This document shows, one piece after another, positions 46,974-58,722 of a stretch of DNA of 64,000 nt (its first letter is position 1; each line of letters starts with the position of its first letter). Both the position numbers and the translations under genes were made by a program. The notes beneath the pieces are model-generated. The model was not told the DNA's origin. It saw only the letters and a program-made list of their open reading frames with translations, and did no database searches. Location: assembly GCA_034509735.1 (NCBI GenBank), contig JACGWO010000011.1, positions 17,025,573 to 17,089,572 of the forward strand, given 5' to 3'. This DNA is from Sesamum alatum (taxonomy: Eukaryota; Streptophyta; Magnoliopsida; Lamiales; Pedaliaceae).

Positions 46974-49502
46974 ATGCTCTCTACTGTAAAAGCAAAAGAC
47001 CAAGAATATCAAAATCTCCCTACTTGTGAAGTTCCCCCTGAACCACCTGATAAGTGTCCAAATGTCTCAGATTCGGCATATTGTGATGAAACCCTTCGCC
47101 TGAATTGTGGAAATTCTTTAACTTCAATGAATGTTGATCCTCAAGATGCGAGCAAAATTATTGGACACTTCAATAGAGTTTACTCAAGCAAAGAAGGCTT
47201 CAGACATCAGTTCTCTAGGAATACAACTATCGAAGGATGTTTCTAAAAGTCAGTTATACAAAAAAAACTTATTCAATCCACAAATCATTTCTTCTTTCCT
47301 ACTTGGCTGAACAATTTTGAAGGTACTCAGATCAATACACAAGAGGAGTTCCAAAGTTTGATTGAAAATGAAGATGCTCCAGTTTTGAAGCTCACACAGG
47401 AAAAACTAAAAGAAATTCGAAACCCTTGGAGGAGAGCTCTTATAGTTCAAACTGTTGGATACAGTAGATCAGTCCATAACATGTATATTCATCTCAGAAA
47501 CATTTGGAAAACACATAAACCTATTTCAGTTTCTGACCTAGGTGAAGGATTCTATGTTATTAAAACTTTAAACCCCGAGGACTATGTGGTAGCTTTACCA
47601 GGAGGACCGTGGTTTTTTCAGTACAGATATCTGGCGATTCAACAATGGTATCCTAACTTTGTACCTTCAAAAACCAAAAATCACGAAGTAGTTTCTTGGA
47701 TACAGCTTTCAGAATTACCTGTTGAATACTATGAGTTCAATACACTTTTTGAGATTGCAAAGCTCTTTTGGTGCCCCATCAAGGTGGATTATCATACTAA
47801 CAACCATTCTAGGAGTAAATATGCAAGGCTATGAATTGAAATAGACACTAATAAGGTGCTACCCCAATTTGTTAAAATAGGAGAAAGACTACAAGAGGTA
47901 AGGTATGAATTGAAAATGGAATTCTGCTACTGTTGTGTGAGAATTGGCCATATAATACAGAGATGTACGGAATACCACAAGCAACAAGACACCAAGGACA
48001 CAGAGAGGCTTTCAAGGGAAACTCAGGAGGCATCTATTCATAATCATGATTTGAATACCCAAGGTAATAAAAAATGGACGATTATTTCATCCAGACCAAG
48101 AAAAAGGTACGTTGGAGAAGAAAACCAAGTGAGACTAACTAATAGAGGACCTTCTACAAACCGTAGTCAAGAATCACAAGAAGTCCAAGGTAAATCTACC
48201 TCTACACTGCAACGGAGAACAAATGCGCGAATCTGGATGGCCAAAGGAAACACAGCACACCAAAGCCAAACTATTTAAGTGCCCCCTTAGCCCAAGCCCA
48301 ATGATAGTACTTTGCAGAACCAAGAAGGCAAGCAAAAAGAATCCTTTCTCAGTACTTGTAGAACTCGAGCCAAACTATTTAAGTGCCCCCTTAGCCCAAG
48401 CCCAATGATAGTACTTTGCAGAACCAAGAAGGCAAGCAAAAGAATCCTTTCTCAGTACTTGTAGAACTCGAGAACACGGAAGAGATGTTACAAACCATAT
48501 GGAAGACGAGGTGATGACGCAAGCCCTACAAAACACAAATCAGCTGGCCAACATTGATGAACCACCAATGGACGACAAGGAGGATACACATGTCGACAGC
48601 ATGGCGACCATACCAGGCTCCAAATCAGCGGCACCATCTGACTCAGCAGAAGTTGACAAAATGCAAGTGGAAGTTGAAGAGATTCGGGTTAATACTACCA
48701 TATATAAACCAGGGATTATTACCGAAAGTAACCAAAGTTTTGACCTGAGTTTATTGACCCAAGCCGGCAGAAAAGAACAAGTGTCACAAGATAATAGGTT
48801 AACCTTTTGGCCTTTAACTGCGGTTAATATAACTGAAGTTCACCAAACTATAAAGAAGAAGGATATGGATGATAATGCATGCAAAAGCTCTGTTGAACAA
48901 CATCTGAAGAATCAGACTGAAACTGAAAATGGCCTAACTCCCCTGAGAGAAGAACCTTCCTTAAGCCAAAACCCCCAAAACCCAGAACTCTCACTCAACA
49001 CTGCTCCAACACAGAACTCAGCAATGGAGATCCCTGCGAACAATGTAATGCCCAACAATGTCCACACTCCACTACGACCTACTGCACGATTTCTGCATCT
49101 GAACCAAAATATCCGTCCGACTTTTTTCAAGAGCCTCATCATCCCTACCCCCCAAGTTTCGAACTAGACTTTGCTTTCAAATCTGAACCAACCTCTAAAT
49201 AGGCCCTTCGTAACCAACCAAAGCCTAGAGGAAAAGACAACATGATTCCTCTGGGGATACATGAGTACCTATTCCAACCCTACCATGTTACTCCGCGTGT
49301 TTTTCTCAGCTCCCCACTTTCGCCCAGACTAATCCTAGAAATGAACCAAGAACGCGAGTCCTTCGCCAGAGAAAGGGAAGTTCAGTACAGAGTGCTGGCT
49401 CTTCCAGTCACAAACGCACGGCTAAACAACCAGAATTTACAAATGCAGCCAAACAACCCTATGATGGCAAGGCCTCCCATGCAAAATGGCATCATGTCCT
49501 GA
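46974..49502 (+). pseudogene. LINE ORF1 pseudogene (DUF4283, CCHC zinc knuckle)
   Basis: The start at 46974 (ATGCTCTCT) is chosen because it lies inside the target duplication, whereas an in-frame ATG at 46941 is in flanking DNA. 47358-47834 carries DUF4283 (NPWRRALIVQTVGYSRS, GEGFYVIKTLN, PGGPWFFQYRYLAIQQW). Across a stop, 47856-48278 carries a C-x2-C-x3-GH-x4-C knuckle (FCYCCVRIGHIIQRC) for nucleic-acid binding. A 104-bp tandem duplication (48265-48471) interrupts the gene. 48499-49167 is a hydrophilic linker and 49242-49502 the tail, ending 25 bases before ORF2. ORF1 proteins bind the element's RNA. Stops lie near 47245, 47832 and 48276. Confidence 0.88.
48265..48471. repeat. 104-bp tandem duplication inside LINE ORF1
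   Basis: Two adjacent copies starting GCCAAACTATTTAAGTGCCC at 48265 and 48369. They are identical except for one A fewer in the second copy (in the AAAAAGAATCC run). The duplication adds frame disruption and must postdate the element's insertion or be an assembly artefact. Confidence 0.9.
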
Positions 49503-49526
49503 ACCTTACCACCTCCAAACTTTATA

Positions 49527-52500
49527 ATGAAAGTACTCTGTTGGAACTGTAGGGGTGCGTCGAGAACTAAGTTCGTTCCGGCGGCGTGGTCGCTTCTGGC
49601 TAGGTATAATCCTCAGATATTTGTGGTTCTCGACACAAGAATCCAGGTTGATAGGTCTCACCAAGTAATCAGGAGGCTTCCCTTTGATAGTTCTGTAATA
49701 GCTACTACGATTGGCCTTGCTGGAGGCATTTGGATCCTATGGAACAGTAGGCAGCTAAACATTCACCCCATCCATGCATCAACCAGAACTATGCATGTGG
49801 AGGTTTCCCTCACAGGATGACTGCAAAATTTTCTTCTCAGCGCAGTTTATAATCATCCTCAGCACCACATGCAGGCACAGGTATGCTGAACTTACCTCTA
49901 TCGCATCTGGTTTTAATAAGAGTTGGATGATTTTGGGAGATTTTAATAATATTCTTTGGCCCTACGAGAAACTTGGAGGCAATGGGTTTGATAGACGTTA
50001 TAGTAACAAGTTTAAGGATTACATGCTTGCTTGTAACCTCATAGACTTAGGGTTTTTAGGGCATAATTTTACGTGGAGTAATAGGAGATTGGGCAGATCT
50101 TATATAGCGGAACGTTTAGATAGATGCTTAGCAAACCCGAACTGGATCAATGAATTCCCCAATGCTAAGGTATATCATTTACCTTGCCATACCTTGGATC
50201 ACTCCCCTATCAATTTAGACACTTCCCCCTTTGCTTGCAAGAAGAAAAAACAGTTTCGTTTTGAAAATGCATGGGTCGTCCACAGCCAGTTCTATGACTT
50301 TTAAGGGACTGTTAGCTAAACAACTCTAGGACTGAAGAAGGGCCTGTCTTTCTCAGTAAATGCTCTCAAACTGGCTAATAGACTTATGTGGTGGAATAGA
50401 TTTGTTTTTGGCCATATGGATAATAACATTAATTGTGCTCTTTCTGATCTTAATTCAGTTTTAAGACACCTTTCGTATGGCCCATTGGATGCATTGCTTA
50501 GAAGAGAAAATGAACTTAGGGTCATCATTAAAAATTTACTTCTTGCTAAGCAAACACATTGGGGATAAAGAGCCTATCTCAAATGGTCTCTTGAAGGTGA
50601 CGATAATACCCGTTTTTTTTCATGCTTTTGTTAATAATAGGAGGTGGCAGAATTTTATCATGGGTATAAAGAATGAGGATGGGTCTTGGTCTGTCGATCC
50701 ACAAAGCATTCTCAATTGTTGTGTTTGTCATTTCCAAAAGTTACATTCTTCTTGTTCCACCTCCAATATGGATTTTTTTCGATATATTCATACTAAAACA
50801 CTTCCTAATTTGGATTTGGATATTTTATCAAAAAATATTTCGAAAATAGAAATTTGGGAAACGATCACTAAAATTGGCTCTAATAAGGCCCCAGACCTGT
50901 TGGCTTTAATAGTATGTTCTATAAGAATTTTCGGAACATCATTAAGGTTGACTTAGTGCTGGTCATTTTTAATTTCTTTGATAATGGAATTTTGGATCTG
51001 AAAATGAATGAGACTAGGATCGTTCTTATTCCTAAAAGGAAAACTCCTCCAAGCTCGCACTATAGACCATCAGTTTGTGTAATGTTTGTTACAAGATTAT
51101 TTCTAACATTATTGTTAATAGACTTAGGAAGATTCTTCCGAGTATTATCTCGCCTTATCAAAATGCTTTTGTTCATAGGAGACATATTGGAGACAATGTG
51201 ATCATGGCTCATGAACTTTTACACTCCATGAAATCTAAAAAATTTAAGAAGCATTTTATGGTGATTAAATTGGACTTGGAAAAAGCTTATGATAAAATGG
51301 AGTGGTGTTTTATTGAAAAAACTCTCAAGCTTTTTAACTTTCTTGATATCTGGATAAATAGAATCCTTACCTGCATCAAATCTGTGTCATATACTTTAAA
51401 TGTGAATGGTTGTATTCTCGAGTAAATGAGTTCCGAGGAGGGGACTTTGTCAGGGTGACCCTATTTCCCCATACATCTTTATCCTATGCATGGATGTTCT
51501 AATTTGCAATTTCCTAAAAATCAATAAAGCTGGAGAAATTGAAGCACTCAGCCCGAGTGCAAAAGGACCTCTGCCTATTTTATGTTTCGCTGATGATTGC
51601 TCACTATTTGTCAAAGTTGAGCATAAATCTTCCATTAACACGAAAAGGTGTTTACAAGACTTTTCTTCTTGCTCAGGGCAGACTATCTGTTGGGACAAAT
51701 CCAAGATTAGGTTATCCCCTAATACCCCCGGACTAAGACAAAGAGATATCCTTAGAACCCTATAACAATGAAAAAATACCTAGGGCTTCCGTTTAGTGGC
51801 GATAGGTTACACAAATAACATTTTTCAGATATTTTGCTTAACATTCACAATATAATCTCGACGTGGTATAATAAGTATTTATCATTAGCAGGTAGAGTTA
51901 CGCTCATTAAGCAGGTGCTGAATACCATCCCTCAATATGCCATGGGATCCTTTCAATTGCCTGTTTATGCCCTTGACTCGATTTCTAAGTCTTGCAAGAA
52001 ATTCCTTTGGAATTCTTGTGCTACTAGTAATTACAAGAGTTTAATCAAAAGGGCCTAGGCGTTAGAAATTTACGTGATCTTAATAAAGCCTACTTTCTAA
52101 AACTAGCCTGGAGGCTATTTGCTAAGTCGAGTGATCTATGAGCCACTTTTCTTAAAGCTAAATATTTTCCGAAAAATGATTTCTGGTTGTCGAAAGTTAA
52201 GAATGGGCATAGCTAGTTGTGGAAAAGCATACATCGGATGATTCCGTTTATTAATCAATGTTGCTTTTGGAACCTGGGGGATGGTAATAAAATTGATTTC
52301 TGGAGCAACAAATGGTTAGGTGACTTCACGCTTAATGAACTCTTGCACAATAATAATAGGATGAATTCTGTTCCAATTACTGTTAGTTGCTTTCTTAATA
52401 CTAGGAGCAATTCTTGGAATGATGAAAAGCTCAGGGAAGTCATTCCAGATTTTATTTTGCCACTTATTCGTAACATTCCAATAGCTGATCATCCATTGCC

Positions 52501-53569
52501 GGATTCCTACTCGTGGGCTTGAACTCTAAATGGCTATTTTAGCCTCAAGAGTGCATATCAATAGATTGAGTCAAGGAAGGAAAAATTTATAGGACCTCAG
52601 TTGCCCTGGAAGTATGGGTGGAAATTACTTACCCTTCTAAGGATAAAAATAATTTTATGGCAAATGATGCATGAAAGCATACCTACAACAGAAACTCTCT
52701 TCAAAAGGCACTGTCTAGACTCACCTATTTGTTCTTTATGCAAGAGTGAGTTCGAAGACATCCAACACTTATTCTTTCAATGCAAAACCTTTTATTCCTT
52801 GCAATTTTTAAGGGATGATAGCTTCCTTAACACAAATGTCATTTTCAGAGTTTTGAAATTAAAAAACAATGCTTATTACCGAAATCTCTTTGTGAATTGC
52901 TTATGATTTATTTGGAAACAACGAAATAAGGTCATTTTCCATAACAAACTTGTAAACTCCCTCTCAATTTTTTTGCAAGCAAAAAGCGTGACAGTGATTT
53001 GGGTAAAGAAAGCATCTACAACCAACACCCCCCCCCCCAACATAATTAAGTTTAAATGGCTACCTCCTCCAGAAAATTTTTTTAAACTTAATATGGATGG
53101 TGAAACCAAAGGAAATCCGGATAAGTTTGGAATTGGTGGAATTATTAGAGATTGGAATGGTAAGTTTATTACAGCTTTTTCTAAAAACATAGGGATAGGC
53201 TCAAATAATAAAGCTGAACTCTGGGTGATCTGTACAGGAGTGGATATTGCAATTAAATTAGAGATTGATTATCTCATTATTGAAACTGGCTCTATTTTTG
53301 CTTTCCAAATCTTTAATAACAGGGAAGCCAGCCCACCCAAGGCTTTGGGGAATCTTCTTCAACTCTGTTGGAGGAAATTGACTAGGTTCAAGAGAGTTGT
53401 GGTGCAGTTCGCGTGCAGGAAATGCAACCAAATGGTCGATCTTTTGGCACAACATGGAGCTACAATGGATAACGAAGAATACTATGATACACCGGTGGCC
53501 CTTTTGTTTGAGTTGCTTGATAATAATATATTTTTTGAATCTACAGATCTATTACAGCCCCCTGTGTGA
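49527..53569 (+). pseudogene. LINE ORF2 pseudogene (endonuclease-RT-RNase H)
   Basis: 49527-50304: apurinic-type endonuclease (MKVLCWNCRGA, then WMILGDFNNI, FTWSNRR and LDHSPI). The frame shifts near 49820. Reverse transcriptase follows in broken frames: NKAPD near 50880, RIVLIPKRK near 51015, the SPYQNAFVHRRHIGDN and LDLEKAYDKMEW motifs at 51075-51425, QGDPISPYIFILCMDVL near 51455, and the catalytic CFADDCSLF near 51587. 51834-52058 has AGRVTLIKQVLNTIPQYAM. 52601-52906 is the zf-RVT domain (CSLCKSEFEDIQHLFFQC). 52973-53569 is an RNase H domain (LNMDGETKGNP, GGIIRDWNG, NNKAEL); a later acidic site reads ETGS where ETDS is usual. More than ten stops or frameshifts occur. Confidence 0.9.
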
Positions 53570-53827
53570 ATGCGATTTCGCTGCCTTAATCTATATATCA
53601 ATATGTTTGGATTAAAAAAAAATTCAGCCAGGAAGTATGTATCATCAAAGGAAATCAAAGTTCCACTATAAGAAAGATTAAAGAGAATTACTATTAAAGT
53701 AAATATATATACCATAAGAATAGTGAAAAAAAAGCTACTACATGGAGTTGTTTGGTTTGCATGATACTAAAAGAAATATGACATTTTGTCATAACTAATT
53801 ATCATGGTCAACGACAAATACTAATTA

Positions 53828-55029
53828 GGGAAAAATGCAATTTCGGTTCACTTTCTTAGGGGTTGTGCCACTTTTAGTTCAGGTCTATTTGAAAATACCA
53901 ATTTAGGATAGTAATTTTTAGAAAGTGGCAATTTCAGGTCCAGAAATCCTAATTTGGTCGGAATTGACCACCTGTCCGGTGACCATTTCACACGTGAATT
54001 AAAAAATAAAAATTTTCTTAGATGACGGGTGATTTGGCAAACATAGTGAGGTGTCATGGTGACATGTTTATTTAAAAATAAAATTCATTTAAATAAATAA
54101 TTTTTTCTTAAATATATATTATTTAAATATCAAAATAAAATACAAATTTTAAACTTTTATATCAAATTGATAAATTAAGTTAAACTTACAATTTAAAACT
54201 TGATTTCCGATTTAAATATCTATATCAATATAAATTTTAGTCAATTATAACGATTATATTTTATTAATTATATTTAAATTATAATTTTTTTTGAATATAT
54301 TTAATAAATTATATTATTTACTATAAAAATATTTAAATTTTAAAAATTATTTTTTATTTAAAAAATAAATAAAATTTCTTCACTTTTTTAAACAATTTTT
54401 GTTTAAAAAATTAATTTTTTCTTTATTTTCTTTTAATTATTTTAAATTAAGTTAAGTAAAAAAATTAAAATTTTAAATTATGGACCGTAGCTTCACAAAG
54501 AAGGGTGCTGCCGCCCTAGGGGCAGGCGACGCCGTCATCTGGGCGACCTAGCGTCACCCAGATAGAGGGGCGACAGCGTCGCCCACCGTCGCCCTGTTTC
54601 TAGAGTTGGGCGATGCGAGGTCCCTCGCGTCGCCCAGATCAGGGGGCCACAACCCTATTTTAGGGATGGTGGTGGGGGCGAAGTCCGATGGTGGGGGTGG
54701 GGAGGGGGTAGGCGGCCGGGGAGGGAGGTGGGGATAGGGATAAAAATATTAGAATGGAATTAAAACGGTGATTTGGCAAGGATGGTGAGGTGGACTATTG
54801 CCAAGTAAGTGAATCGGATTATTTTAATCCACGTAGAAAAAAGTAATCGGAAATCCCCAATTTTAGAGTGTCATGTGTGAGTCATGTGTCCAATTCCGGC
54901 CCAATTAGTGTTTTTTGGCCTGAAATTGCCACTTGTTAAAAATTATTGTCCTAATTGTAATTTTTAAATAGATCTGGACTAAAGGTGCCACCACCCCTAA
55001 AAAAGTGGACCAAAATTGTAATTTTTTCC
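53828..55029. mobile_element. Mutator-like non-autonomous element with GC-rich core
   Basis: About 1.2 kb. The left arm begins GGGAAAAATGCAATTTCGG and the inverse of the right arm begins GGAAAAAATTACAATTTTGG; they correspond for about 130 bp (shared CTTTCTTAGGGG-like and AAGTGGCAATTTCAGG phrases). Flanking 9-mers TACTAATTA (53819-53827) and TACTAATTG (55030-55038) match at 8 of 9 positions. The middle (54480-54740) is sharply GC-rich with repeated GGCGACG/CGTCGCC words, while its surroundings are over 80% A+T. No transposase is present. Confidence 0.8.
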
Positions 55030-55038
55030 TACTAATTG

Positions 55039-55211
55039 ATCATGATTGTGTAATGGTTATTAGTTGTTGTTCAGTAGGTGCGGCCTCAACATTTGTCATG
55101 GCTAATGTTTTCGCCATGACTTAAACCATGACAAATTTTGATTGACCGTGATTAAAACTTAAAATTTCACATTTATTTTGTTTCTCAATAGTAGTTAGTA
55201 TTTTCTTATCA
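55039..55211. repeat. Older repeat split by the 53.8-kb element
   Basis: Together with 53740-53818 this appears to be one older sequence into which the 53828-55029 element inserted. It contains inverse words such as GCCATGAC and GTCATGGC (55084-55130). Identity unknown. Confidence 0.35.
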
Positions 55212-55220
55212 TAATTTTTA

Positions 55221-56065
55221 GGGTTAAATACACTTTGCCCCCCTGAATTATTCTCAATGTAACATTTACCTCCCTAAACTATCAAATGTAACAATTATGT
55301 CCTGGTTGGACAAAATTGCTCCTTATGCCTTGAATAACTATATGATTCTCAATATATTTAGTATTTTGCACATTAAATCATCAAAACATTATTCTTGAAC
55401 TACAGAGAATTTTTAATAAGTGAAGAATTTAAATTGAAAGAGGTGTTATAAGTTAATATATATATATAATAGATACAAAACAACTATACACAAAAACTTA
55501 ACTTAAAGTTTTTTTTTTTTTTTTGCATTTAAATTAGTAATGAATGAGTACAATAAATACACAAAAAACTTTCATGTAAAAAATTTATTAACTCGGTAAT
55601 CAAATTAAGTTATTAACTGTTTAATTTTTTTAGATAAAAATGAGTAATTACATATTCTTTTTTTAAATATATTTTTATTAAAAGTTACGATAAAACTTAA
55701 TTCATTCATTTTTTCCTAAAGTGTTTAACTTTTGGTTAAGCATATATATTTTCAATTTCTTTTCCAAAAGTATATATGAATTGTTGGATATTATATTTGT
55801 TGTGTATCTATGATATATATATATATATATATTAATTTATTACTCCACTTTTAATTTAAATTCTTCATTTATAAAAAATACTTGTTAGTTAGAAAATAAC
55901 TTGGTGATGATTTAATATGCAAAATACTAAAATATATTGAGAATAATATAATTATTCAAGGCATGAGGGGAAATTTTATCCAGCAGACGGTAGGTGTTAT
56001 ATTTGTTAATTTAGAGGGTAAATATTACCTCATGAATAGTTTCGGAAACAAAGTGTATTTAGCTC
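55221..56065. mobile_element. Mutator-like element with ~330-bp inverted repeats
   Basis: 845 bp, starts GGGTTAAATACACTTTG, with the inverse of the right end GAGCTAAATACACTTTG. The arms mirror each other for over 300 bp (shared CATGCCTTGAATAA and AGTATTTTGCA words). A perfect 9-bp target duplication TAATTTTTA flanks it (55212-55220 and 56066-56074). No protein is encoded. Confidence 0.85.
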
Positions 56066-56478
56066 TAATTTTTAATTAAGGCCTAATAATTTATAATGTG
56101 GGAAATAATCCACCTTCGACTTGATTGGATTAGGACTTGGGCCTAATGAAGTGTCTGGTTGGATGGACAAAAGACCCAGATAAAAATCAACCGGGTTCAA
56201 ATTTTTATTGACTGGTTATTGGGGCCTGATTCATAGTCCAAATAGGTTCATGATTGTTGGATTGAACGAAAAACCATTGCTACCTTCATAAATCCTTCAA
56301 CCCACGTGAAGTATTTGCGTGAGTTTCGAAAAAATATTTTTCACCTTTTGAATTCAAAAAAATACCTTTTGGATTGTTAATTTTTATTTTTGAAATTGTT
56401 ACCAAAAAAACACTTTTAAGTCATAAGTTAAAAGTACTTTGGGGTGCTTTTAGTTGCTTTGACTTTTTTGTAGATAAA

Positions 56479-58019
56479 AGAAAAATTACATAATTATCCC
56501 CCGTATTATAGTAAAATTGCGTGAAAATCCCCTATTAATTTTATAGCATAAATATCCTTGTACTTTTTAAAATCCTACATAAAACTCTCTCTCCGTCAGA
56601 AATTGACGGGGTGTATCTCACTCGCTTGGGCTGAGAGTGGAACAATATTTTTTATTCATTTTAATGTGTTAAAGACTATTTTGACCCTCTGTTTGTATTA
56701 ACTAAAATATATAGGGTTAATTACACTTACACCCCTCTGAGAATGTATAATTACACTTTTCCCCAAAAAAGTTTTGAAATTACACTTACACCCCCTCCAA
56801 AAATTCTCTGTTTACACCTGACCCCCATCCGTTAGAGTTTGGACGAAAAATGTTCACGTCAACAAAAATAATTACACAAATTTTTAATTTTTTCCATCAT
56901 TTAACATTCTCATATATATTTTTGTACTTATAAGAGAATAAGTGTAACGTATATGTATGGAGTGAGGCCAATATTATTATATTTTTTCCTTATAAGTATA
57001 AAATTATTGCACGATAATGTTAAATGAGAGATAAAATTGAAAATTTATGTAATTATTTTTTGTTCAAGTGAACATTTTCCGCCCAAACTTTAATGAATGG
57101 AGGTCAGGTGTAAATAAAGAATTTTTAGAGGGAGTGTAAATGTAATTTCAAAACTTCTTTGGGGGAAAGTGTAATTATGCATTTTCAGAGGGGGTCTAAA
57201 TGTAATTAACCCAAAAAAAAAATATATATATATATCCCTTCTTTTCTATTTTCCTTTTTCCTTTTCTTTTCTTCTTCCTATTCCCACCATTTGCTTCTTC
57301 CCAACTCTGCCATGGCTGTACTGCTACCAGCCCCGTCGCCCAAAATCGCCGCCAAAAAGGACAGTGACGTCGTCGCCTCAGAAAAGGAGAGGCGGTCGTC
57401 GCCTCATCCCCGCCCTCGCCGAAGAAAAGAGGCGAAAGTCGTCGCCCCAGAAAAAGGGTGGCGACGTCGCCTCACCACCGCCCTCGCTGCAGAATAGGGG
57501 CGACGACGTCGCCCCAGGAATTGGAGGGTGGCGGCTTTCGCCGGCGGCCTTCGCCGCCAGCCATCCCCTCCCAAAAGTATTGTGTGTATATGTATATATT
57601 TGTATTCTGAATTATTATATATTTATTTATATATTATACTGATTTATATATTTTTCCACAAAATTAGTTATTTATTTTTACATTATTCTATATATTGTAC
57701 GCATAAAACATATTAAAAGATCTTCGAAATTTAGAATCTTCACTTAAAACTACAAGATCCAACAATTGTAAAAATTTAATTAGATACAATGGTTATTATA
57801 CACTCAAGAGAAATCTAACAGTTATTAAAATAATGATGATGTAGAACAAATAAGGGCGTAACAATCAATTAAATATAAATTTTAACGGCGTTAGTGATAG
57901 TTAATAGAGAGAGCAAGTGAGCAATATTTCTATAAAATAGGGGGTTTTTAGGCTATATTTTTAATCCAGGGTCTCTTTTACAAATTTCAATAATACAGGG
58001 GGTTTTATATAATTATCCC
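56479..58019. mobile_element. Mutator-like element carrying a nested MITE
   Basis: Arms of about 100 bp: TAATTATCCCCCGTATTAT on the left, and ATAAAACCCCCTGTATTAT as the inverse of the right end, each continuing with matching CCCCTATT segments. Flanking 9-mers GTAGATAAA (56470-56478) and GTAAATAAA (58020-58028) agree at 8 of 9. It contains the 499-bp MITE copy 2 and a GC-rich core (57290-57570) with open frames of 68 and 92 codons made of repeated GTCGTCGCC-like words. These are not considered real genes. Confidence 0.7.
56714..57212. mobile_element. 499-bp Mutator-like MITE, copy 2 (inverted)
   Basis: Same length and the same GGGTTAATTAC terminus as copy 1 at 31486-31984, in the opposite orientation and with high identity along the whole length. 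The left flank AAATATATA (56705-56713) recurs on the right at 57220-57228 after seven extra A, consistent with a 9-bp target duplication enlarged by A-run slippage. Nested within the 56479-58019 element. Confidence 0.85.
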
Positions 58020-58028
58020 GTAAATAAA

Positions 58029-58722
58029 TTCAACTTTCTTTTAGACTACTTTACCTTCATTATAATAATTTCAATTCGATTGTATATTTTTAATTTATTT
58101 TCAAAATTGCTCATTTAAAGTTGATATTAAAATTTTCAAATAATTTGAATAATTTATCACTAGCAAAATTTATAATTTCACATATTAAATATTTTTAGAT
58201 TTTATTTTCTATATTATATGAGAATAATACTATATCAAAGAAAAAATAAATTAAATTGCTATGATTAATTAAAAAAATATTTTTTTTGTCAACAGTAAAA
58301 GTTTATTTATATTTTATTGCATATGAATGAATATTACATAATGGAAACATATTGAATTAAATATTCAATTTTTTTATTAGTATTGAATATTTTAATAATA
58401 TAAATGATAATCATTTTGTAAAAACTAAATATGAAATATACTAATTGAAATAAAATATTTTTTTTTTGAGAAAAAATAATTATTATAATTAAGAGACTAG
58501 TGCAAATATTAAGCAAAAATAGCATCTTTTTAAGACATAGAGACAAAACGGTTTTTAATCAATTAAACTTATTTTAGAAGTGTTTTTTCCCCAAACACTA
58601 TCCAATTTAGCTTTTATCTGATTTCACTTTTTTTTTTTTACAAATACTACCCACTTTTGATTTACAACTTCCAACTTTTTCTACGAAAATAATTTTTTTA
58701 AAAGTAGAAGTTCTCGCAAAAC
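58029..58722. other. AT-rich gap before CACTA 3
   Basis: No gene was seen, only very AT-rich DNA with T and A runs. A 70-codon minus-strand frame at 58334-58546 is compositional. Confidence 0.4.

Larger units (their letters stand above)
46965..53618 (+). mobile_element. L1-type LINE with 13-bp target duplication
   Basis: A 6.65-kb non-LTR retrotransposon bounded by perfect copies of AAAATTCAGCCAG at 46952-46964 and 53619-53631, with a short A tail at the 3' end. It has ORF1 (DUF4283 plus zinc knuckle) and ORF2 (endonuclease, RT, zinc finger, RNase H). The first ORF1 ATG lies only 9 bases inside the element, so either there is almost no leader or the 5' end is slightly truncated. Stops and frameshifts occur in both ORFs, so it is inactive. 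Confidence 0.92.

Noticed and set aside
33826..53618. Integrated plant pararetrovirus
   Set aside because: All reverse-transcriptase regions have Copia, Gypsy or LINE domain order. No movement-protein or coat-like segment was seen.
57291..57642. ORFs of 68 and 92 codons rich in Arg, Ala and Val
   Set aside because: They are by-products of the GC-rich repetitive core of a non-autonomous element; overlapping frames are equally open.
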